NCBI GenBank assembly: GCA_017308135.1
Contig: JAFKFM010000008.1
Location: 930,001 to 994,000, forward strand
Length of the DNA stretch: 64,000 nucleotides
From: Alphaproteobacteria bacterium
GTDB taxonomy: Bacteria; Pseudomonadota; Alphaproteobacteria; CACIAM-22H2
Direction: 5' to 3'
Made by a program: the position numbers and the translations under genes. Shown piece after piece: positions 58,600 to 64,000 of the stretch; position 1 is the first letter of the stretch, and each line of letters starts with the position of its first letter. The notes beneath the pieces are model-generated. The model saw only the letters and a program-made list of their open reading frames with translations, did no database searches and was not told the DNA's origin.

Positions 58600-59118
58600 T
58601 TACGCGGGCGGCAAACGCCGTTTGGCGTAGAAAATCAGCAGATCGGCGAGCGTGCCGAGGAATTCGTCGCCGCCGCGCGAGACGTTCTGCGTCAACTCCG
58701 CGCCGTCGATTAGCGCCGTCATTTCCGCGATCGTCGCGGCGTCCGGCGCGCCCTTCTCGCCGGGCTTGGCGAGACCGTGGGGCAACGTATCGCGCACGAA
58801 TTCGATCAATCGCGCGAAAGTGCGATGGTCGTTTTCCGGCAAAGCGTCGAGCTTGCCGCGGAAGATCTTTTCGTCGAGCAGGAAGACCTTGCTGGGGATC
58901 AGCGCGCGCGCCGTCGCCATGCGCTTGCCGCCATCGACCAGCGAGAGTTCGCCGAAGATGCGCCCGGGCTGCACCTGCGCGATCGGCACGCGGGCGGCAC
59001 CCTCGCCGCTGAACAGCTCGACCAAACCTTCGCGCAGCAGACACGCGAAATGGCCATCTTCACCTTGGGTGAAGATGATTTCGCCGGTCTTGTAGCTGCG
59101 GGTGAATTCCTCCGCCAT
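58600..59118 (-). CDS. Cyclic nucleotide-binding domain protein
   Basis: A 172-residue cytosolic protein with one cNMP-binding beta-roll (about residues 8-100). The phosphate cassette region is FGELSLVDGGKRMATARAL, which keeps the Gly-Glu and the Arg of a nucleotide pocket. The C-terminal ~70 residues are helical, without the helix-turn-helix of CRP, so it is unlikely to be a transcription factor. Effector and ligand unknown; follows dnaE on the same strand after 32 bases. Confidence 0.82.
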   Translation of the reverse strand: MAEEFTRSYKTGEIIFTQGEDGHFACLLREGLVELFSGEGAARVPIAQVQPGRIFGELSLVDGGKRMATARALIPSKVFLLDEKIFRGKLDALPENDHRTFARLIEFVRDTLPHGLAKPGEKGAPDAATIAEMTALIDGAELTQNVSRGGDEFLGTLADLLIFYAKRRLPPA

Positions 59119-59150
59119 GGCGGGGGAGAATAGCGACTATCGGGCGCGCG

Positions 59151-62100
59151 TCAAATCTCGGCGACTTCCAGGATGCCTGGGACTTGGCCCAGCGCTTGGC
59201 GGATCTCCGGCGTAATCGCGAAGGTTTCCTTCAAGCGGATCTCGACCTCCGCGCCTTCCGCACTGCGCACTTGGACGCGAATTGCGCCTTTGCCCTTCTT
59301 GGCGTTGGCGACGACCTTGCGCAATTCCTCGACCGCGCCCGCATCGCCGATGCCGATGCGCAAGCCCGCCGCCGAATTCGCGACCTCCTGGTCCAGCGCT
59401 TTGATGTCGCTGGCCAGCAGGCGCACGTTCTCCTCCTCCACCCGCGCATCGGCATAGACGAGCAGCGGTTTGCCGCTGTCCAAAAGCTCGCGCGATTTCG
59501 CCAGCACTTCGGAGAAGATCATGATCTCGTAGGTGCCGCCCGCGTCGGACAATTGGGCGAAGGCGAATTTATTGCCCTTGGCGGAGGTGCGTTCCTTGCG
59601 GCCCAGCACCGTGCCGGCCAAGCGCACGCGCGTCGACCCGCCGGCGGCGAGGCTGCGCGCGATCTCGCCCGAGCGCACGACGCCCAAACGCTTCAGCCCG
59701 ACCGCGTAGGCGTCGAGCGGATGGGCGGCGAGATAGAAGCCCACGCTTTCGAACTCCGCCTGCAAGCGTTCGTGCAGGCTCCATTCCTTGACCTTGGGCA
59801 AGGGCGGATCGTTGGCGGCCGGACCGCCGGGCCCGCCGCCGAACAGATTGACCTGGTTGGTCTCGCGTTCTTCCGCCGTCGCTTGCGCGGTGCGCAGCAG
59901 CATTTCGATCGCGGCGAACACGCGCGCGCGGTTCGGATCGAGGCTGTCGAACGCGCCCGCCTTCACGAGGTTTTCGAGCTGGCGCTTATTGAGCTGGCGC
60001 GCGTCCATGCGCCGCGCCATGTCGAACAGCGATTTGAACGGCCCGTTCGCGTTGCGCTCGGCGACCAACGCTTCCATCGCGGCGAGGCCGACATTGCGCA
60101 CGGCGGCGAGCGCGTAGCGCACCGCCCCCTTGCCCGCCGGGCCGTCCGGATATTCGACCGTGAACGCGGCTTCCGATTTGTTCACGTCCGGCGGCAGGAT
60201 TTTGTAGCCGAGGCGCTCGACCTCCTGCCGGAACATATTGAGCTTGTCGGTGTTCGACAGATCGAGCGTCATCGACGCGGCGAAGAACTCGACCGGATGG
60301 TTCGCCTTCAGCCACGCCGTTTGATACGCGACGATCGCATACGCGGCCGCGTGGCTTTTGTTGAAGCCGTAGCCCGCGAATTTATCGACGAGGTCGAAGA
60401 TCGACGAGGCTTGCGTTTCGTCCACGCCGTTGGCGACCGCGCCATCGACGAAGATCTTCCGCTGGGCGTCCATCTCCGCCTTGATCTTCTTACCCATCGC
60501 GCGGCGCAGAAGGTCGGCACCGCCCAGCGAATAGCCGGACAGCACCTGCGCGATCTGCATCACCTGTTCCTGATAGATGATGACCCCATAGGTCTCCTTC
60601 AGGATCGTTTCCAGCTTGGGATGGAGATAGTCCGGTTTCTCCGCCCCCTGCTTGACCGCGATGTATTTCGGGATGTTCTCCATCGGGCCCGGGCGGTAGA
60701 GCGCGACGAGCGCGATGATGTCCTCGATCCGGTCGGGACGCAGGCGGCGCACCGCGTCGCGCATGCCCGTACTTTCAAGCTGGAAGATGCCGACCGTGTC
60801 GCCTTTCGAGAGAAGCTCGTAGGACTTCCGGTCGTCGAGCGGCAGATGGTCGATATCGACCGTCACGTTCTTGCGCGCGATCAACTCGACCGCACGCACG
60901 ATCACGGTCAGCGTCTTCAAGCCGAGGAAGTCGAATTTGACCAGACCGGCTTTCTCGACGTCCTTCATGTTGAATTGCGTGACCGGCATCGAGGATCGCG
61001 GATCGCGATAGAGCGGCACCAATTCGTCGAGGGGCCGGTCGCCGATCACCACGCCGGCGGCGTGGGTCGAGGCGTGGCGATAGAGGCCTTCGAGATTCTT
61101 CGCGATCTCCACGAGCCGCGCGACCGCTTCGTCGGCCGCGATCATCTCGCGCAAGGCGGGCTCGCCGTCGATCGCCTGTTGCAGCGTGACGGGTGCCGCC
61201 GGGTTATTCGGCACGAGTTTACAGATGCGATCGACCTGGCCGTAAGGCATGCCGAGCACGCGGCCCGTGTCGCGCAGCACCGCGCGCGCTTGCAGCTTAC
61301 CGAAGGTGATGATCTGCGCGACGCGGTCTTCGCCGTAAAGGCTTTGCACGTAGCGGATGACTTCGTCGCGCCGATCCTGACAGAAATCGACGTCGAAGTC
61401 GGGCATCGACACGCGTTCGGGATTCAAAAAGCGTTCGAACAGCAGACCGAAGCGCAAGGGATCGAGATCGGTGATCGTCAGCGCCCACGCGACGACGGAG
61501 CCCGCCCCCGAGCCGCGGCCCGGGCCGACGGGAATGCCTTTCGCCTTCGCCCATTGGATGAAGTCGGCGACGATCAGGAAGTAACCCGGAAATCCCATCT
61601 GCACGATGATGTCGGACTCGAATTCGAGCCGCTTGAGATAGGGTTCGGCGATTTCCGCGCGCTTTGCGGCGTCCATATCGGACGTCCACACGTTTTCGAT
61701 CAGGCGCTTCTCCAAACCTTCGCGCGCGAGGGCGCGCAGCGCGTCGGCCTCCGAAATCTCCTTGGCGCGCGACGAGCGCGGCAGGATCGGCTTGCGGCCG
61801 GAGAACCACCACGCGCAACGCTTGGCGACGACCAGCGTGTTGTCGATCGCCTCGGGCAGATCGGCGAACAACGCGCGCATTTCGGCGGCGGTCTTGAAGC
61901 GATGTTCGGGCGTCAGGCGCCGGCGCTCGCGATCGGCGACGAAGCGCCCCTCGGCGATGCACAGCAGCGCGTCGTGCGCTTCGTACATGCCGGTACCCGC
62001 GAAATATACGCCGTTGGTCGCGACCAGCGGCAGGTCGCGCGCATAGGCAAGCTCGATCAGCGCTTCTTCGATCTTCGCTTCTTCCGGCAAACCGTGGCGC

Positions 62101-62663
62101 TGGATCTCGATATACAAGCGCCCGGGAAACGCTTCCTGCAATTTGTCGAGGATGGCTTCCGCCGCCGCGCGCTGGCCTTCCAGCAGCAAGCGGCCGACCG
62201 GACCTCGCGCGCCGCCGGTCAGGCACAACAGGCCTTCGGATTTCTCGGCGATCTGCGCCAGCGTGACTTGCGGCGTTTCGCCCGGCGGCGTGTCGAGATA
62301 GGCGCGGCTCGACAATTTGCCGAGATTGGAACCGCCCGCTTCGTTCTGCGCGATCAGCAACAGGCGATCGGGCTCCGGCGCTTTGCCCACGCGCGCGGCC
62401 ATGCCGCCGCCCTCGCCTTCGCGGCGCACGCCCAGATCGCAGCCGATGATCGGCTGCACGCCCGCGTCGATCGCGGCGTAGGAGAATTCGAGCCCGCCGA
62501 AAAGATTGCCGGTATCGGCGATGCCCAAAGCCGGCATGTCCGATCCCTTGGCGAGATCGACCAGCTTCTTCACCTTGATGGCGCCTTCGGACAGCGAATA
62601 GGCCGAATGGGCGCGCAGATGGACGAAATCGGCGTGGGGCATGGACGCTAATTTGGCATCCAT
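59151..62663 (-). CDS. dnaE: DNA polymerase III subunit alpha
   Basis: Replicative polymerase of the holoenzyme. The 1170-residue C-family polymerase has the PHP domain (FVHLRAHSAYSLSEGAIK), the palm with catalytic Asp residues in MPDFDVDFCQDRRDEV, VGPGRGSGAGSVVAW, the fingers DLLRRAMGKK and FNKSHAAAYAIVAYQ, a tandem helix-hairpin-helix and a C-terminal OB fold. No proofreading exonuclease (a separate DnaQ is expected). The start at 62663 is the longest; ATG 62642 (MPHADF) matches most homologues. Confidence 0.96.
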   Translation of the reverse strand: MDAKLASMPHADFVHLRAHSAYSLSEGAIKVKKLVDLAKGSDMPALGIADTGNLFGGLEFSYAAIDAGVQPIIGCDLGVRREGEGGGMAARVGKAPEPDRLLLIAQNEAGGSNLGKLSSRAYLDTPPGETPQVTLAQIAEKSEGLLCLTGGARGPVGRLLLEGQRAAAEAILDKLQEAFPGRLYIEIQRHGLPEEAKIEEALIELAYARDLPLVATNGVYFAGTGMYEAHDALLCIAEGRFVADRERRRLTPEHRFKTAAEMRALFADLPEAIDNTLVVAKRCAWWFSGRKPILPRSSRAKEISEADALRALAREGLEKRLIENVWTSDMDAAKRAEIAEPYLKRLEFESDIIVQMGFPGYFLIVADFIQWAKAKGIPVGPGRGSGAGSVVAWALTITDLDPLRFGLLFERFLNPERVSMPDFDVDFCQDRRDEVIRYVQSLYGEDRVAQIITFGKLQARAVLRDTGRVLGMPYGQVDRICKLVPNNPAAPVTLQQAIDGEPALREMIAADEAVARLVEIAKNLEGLYRHASTHAAGVVIGDRPLDELVPLYRDPRSSMPVTQFNMKDVEKAGLVKFDFLGLKTLTVIVRAVELIARKNVTVDIDHLPLDDRKSYELLSKGDTVGIFQLESTGMRDAVRRLRPDRIEDIIALVALYRPGPMENIPKYIAVKQGAEKPDYLHPKLETILKETYGVIIYQEQVMQIAQVLSGYSLGGADLLRRAMGKKIKAEMDAQRKIFVDGAVANGVDETQASSIFDLVDKFAGYGFNKSHAAAYAIVAYQTAWLKANHPVEFFAASMTLDLSNTDKLNMFRQEVERLGYKILPPDVNKSEAAFTVEYPDGPAGKGAVRYALAAVRNVGLAAMEALVAERNANGPFKSLFDMARRMDARQLNKRQLENLVKAGAFDSLDPNRARVFAAIEMLLRTAQATAEERETNQVNLFGGGPGGPAANDPPLPKVKEWSLHERLQAEFESVGFYLAAHPLDAYAVGLKRLGVVRSGEIARSLAAGGSTRVRLAGTVLGRKERTSAKGNKFAFAQLSDAGGTYEIMIFSEVLAKSRELLDSGKPLLVYADARVEEENVRLLASDIKALDQEVANSAAGLRIGIGDAGAVEELRKVVANAKKGKGAIRVQVRSAEGAEVEIRLKETFAITPEIRQALGQVPGILEVAEI

Positions 62664-62707
62664 GCCCCGAGTCGTTCCAGCCTTCCGGCCGCTTGTGGAT
62701 TACTGCG

Positions 62708-64000
62708 TCAGGCCGCGCGGATTTTGGCGAGGAACCCGTCGACCTGGCCGCGCAAATGCTCGGCGTTCTTGGCGAGTTCGGCCGAAGCGCTCAGTACCTG
62801 CTCGGACGCGGCCCCGGTTTGGGTCGCGGCTTGGGTGACGCCAGTGATGTTGCTCGACACCTCCGTCGTGCCCGCCGCCGCCTGCTGGACGTTGCGCGCG
62901 ATCTCCTGCGTCGCGGCGCCCTGCTCCTCGACCGCCGACGCGATCGCGACCGCGATCTCGTTGACCTGCGAGATCGTCTTGCCGATGCCCTTGACCGCAT
63001 CGACCGAACGGCCGGTCGCGTTCTGCATCTCGTTGACCTTGGCGCTGATTTCCTCGGTCGCCTTGGCGGTCTGGTTGGCGAGCGACTTCACTTCCGACGC
63101 GACGACCGCGAAGCCCTTGCCCGCTTCGCCCGCGCGCGCGGCTTCGATCGTGGCGTTGAGGGCGAGGAGGTTGGTCTGCGACGCGATCTCGTTGATGAGT
63201 TGCACGACCGTGCCGATGCTTTGCGCGGCGTCGGCGAGGCCTTGCAGTTGCGTGTCCGTGCGTTCGGTTTCGGTCACCGCTTGGCTGGTGATGCGCGTCG
63301 ACTCCGACACCTGACGCGTGATCTCCGCGATCGAGGATGACACTTCCTCCGTCGCCGCCGCGACAGTCTGCACGTTGGTCGATGCCTGTTCGGAGGCCGC
63401 GGCCACCGCCGTCGATTGACGGCTGGTGTCCGCCGCCGTCGCCGACATCGAACGCGCCGTCGTCTGCAATTCCTCGGCGGCCGACGCCACAACCTGCAAC
63501 ACGCCGGTCACGGTCTTGTCGAAATCCTTGATGTAGCCGTCGACGACGCGCTGACGCTCTTCCTTCTTGATCTGCTCCTGGCGCTGGGCTTCGGCCAACT
63601 CGTCGGCCTTGATCATATTGTCCTTGAAGACCTGGACGGCGCCGGCCATCTCGCCGACCTCGTCCTTGCGGCCCACGCCCGGGATCGCGACGGCCTTGTC
63701 GCCGCCCGCGAGTTTCAGCATCGCGTCGGTCATCGACTTGATCGGGCCGGCGATGCTGCGCGCGGCGATCAACGCCAGACCGATGCCGATCATCACGGCG
63801 GCGATGCCCGCGATCAGCGACACCATGATGCCTTCGCGCAGATCGGCCGCCGCTTCAGCGGTCGCTTGTTCCGCCACGTCGAAGAAATTCTTCTGCATCG
63901 GATCGGCGATGCCGAAGATCTTCGCCGCCTCCGCGTTCGTCGCGTCGATCGCCGCGCGCCATTCGGGCGCCTCGACCGACACGTTGCGCGCGCGCAGATC
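62708..64000 (-). CDS. Methyl-accepting chemotaxis protein, partial
   Basis: The 3' part (about 430 residues) of a chemoreceptor whose start lies beyond the window end; the frame stays open to the last base. Seen: one TM helix (MVSLIAGIAAVMIGIGLALIAA), a HAMP domain (SIAGPIKSMTDAMLKL), and the MCP signalling domain whose hairpin tip carries the conserved IASQTNLLALNATIEAARAG. The presence of only one TM is due to the truncation. Sensor domain and ligand cannot be judged. Confidence 0.93.
   Translation of the reverse strand, partial: DLRARNVSVEAPEWRAAIDATNAEAAKIFGIADPMQKNFFDVAEQATAEAAADLREGIMVSLIAGIAAVMIGIGLALIAARSIAGPIKSMTDAMLKLAGGDKAVAIPGVGRKDEVGEMAGAVQVFKDNMIKADELAEAQRQEQIKKEERQRVVDGYIKDFDKTVTGVLQVVASAAEELQTTARSMSATAADTSRQSTAVAAASEQASTNVQTVAAATEEVSSSIAEITRQVSESTRITSQAVTETERTDTQLQGLADAAQSIGTVVQLINEIASQTNLLALNATIEAARAGEAGKGFAVVASEVKSLANQTAKATEEISAKVNEMQNATGRSVDAVKGIGKTISQVNEIAVAIASAVEEQGAATQEIARNVQQAAAGTTEVSSNITGVTQAATQTGAASEQVLSASAELAKNAEHLRGQVDGFLAKIRAA

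Noticed and set aside
59184..62651. A frame of over 1100 codons opposite dnaE
   Set aside because: No recognised domains and biased composition; shadow of dnaE.
62694..62702. TGTGGATTA between dnaE and the chemoreceptor as a DnaA box
   Set aside because: One mismatch and isolated.

Overview
The window is a GC-rich (about two-thirds G+C by eye), densely coding stretch of an alphaproteobacterial chromosome, most likely from the Rhodospirillales or a close relative. The evidence is the gene order and several lineage-typical components: a CBP3-type ubiquinol-cytochrome c chaperone beside yceD and divergent from bamE; the set tpiA-secG-pyrG-kdsA-eno; the run ppiD...trpD-trpC-moaC-moeA-lexA-comEC-gltX-gltA; LpxI (rather than LpxH) in the lipid A cluster; and an SOS box of the alphaproteobacterial form GAAC-N7-GAAC in front of lexA. 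No rRNA, tRNA, CRISPR array, insertion sequence or phage module was seen, and no gene-free gap exceeds 300 bases.

Layout. 1-9.6 kb: yceD, the cytochrome bc1 chaperone, bamE, a membrane diguanylate cyclase, a conspicuously low-GC Ymh/HEPN-like gene, the proton-pumping pyrophosphatase, a FadL-type porin, a Tat-exported DUF3299 protein and enolase. 9.6-24 kb: the tpiA-secG-pyrG-kdsA-eno backbone, interrupted by accessory genes (HAD dehalogenase, cytidine deaminase, RraA-like protein, PAS_5 protein, GIY-YIG protein, secreted hydrolase, pirin, and a 1088-residue TPR-CHAT lipoprotein), then ppiD. 24-31.9 kb: an accessory block with a CueR-controlled copper operon (copA-cueR-deacetylase-copZ-lysE) and a lipoprotein/hybrid-sensor-kinase pair; it sits where trpE and trpG are commonly found in relatives. 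31.9-43.4 kb: trpD, trpC, moaC, moeA, lexA, comEC, gltX, gltA, a small membrane protein, gloA and a Gfo/Idh oxidoreductase. 43.3-57.9 kb: one continuous minus-strand envelope/translation supercluster rpsB-tsf-pyrH-frr-uppS-cdsA-dxr-rseP-bamA-ompH-lpxD-fabZ-lpxA-lpxI-lpxB, with many ATGA overlaps. 58-64 kb: a second PAS_5 protein, a cyclic-nucleotide-binding protein, dnaE and a chemoreceptor cut by the window end.

How genes work together. The supercluster couples ribosome assembly factors (S2, EF-Ts, RRF), UMP kinase, isoprenoid and phospholipid synthesis, outer-membrane protein assembly (BamA, Skp/OmpH, RseP; BamE elsewhere in the window) and lipid A synthesis. KdsA, PyrG (CTP) and the oxidoreductase beside lpxB feed the same lipopolysaccharide pathway.

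Most of the window is conserved housekeeping sequence. The items most worth a second look are: a possible three-way-junction RNA in the leader of the CHAT lipoprotein whose closing stem covers the Shine-Dalgarno sequence; the low-GC HEPN-like gene; the leaderless-looking CueR promoter and unusual composition of the copper operon; a DnaA box abutting the SOS promoter of lexA; and a possible GnnA (diamino-lipid A) gene beside lpxB.
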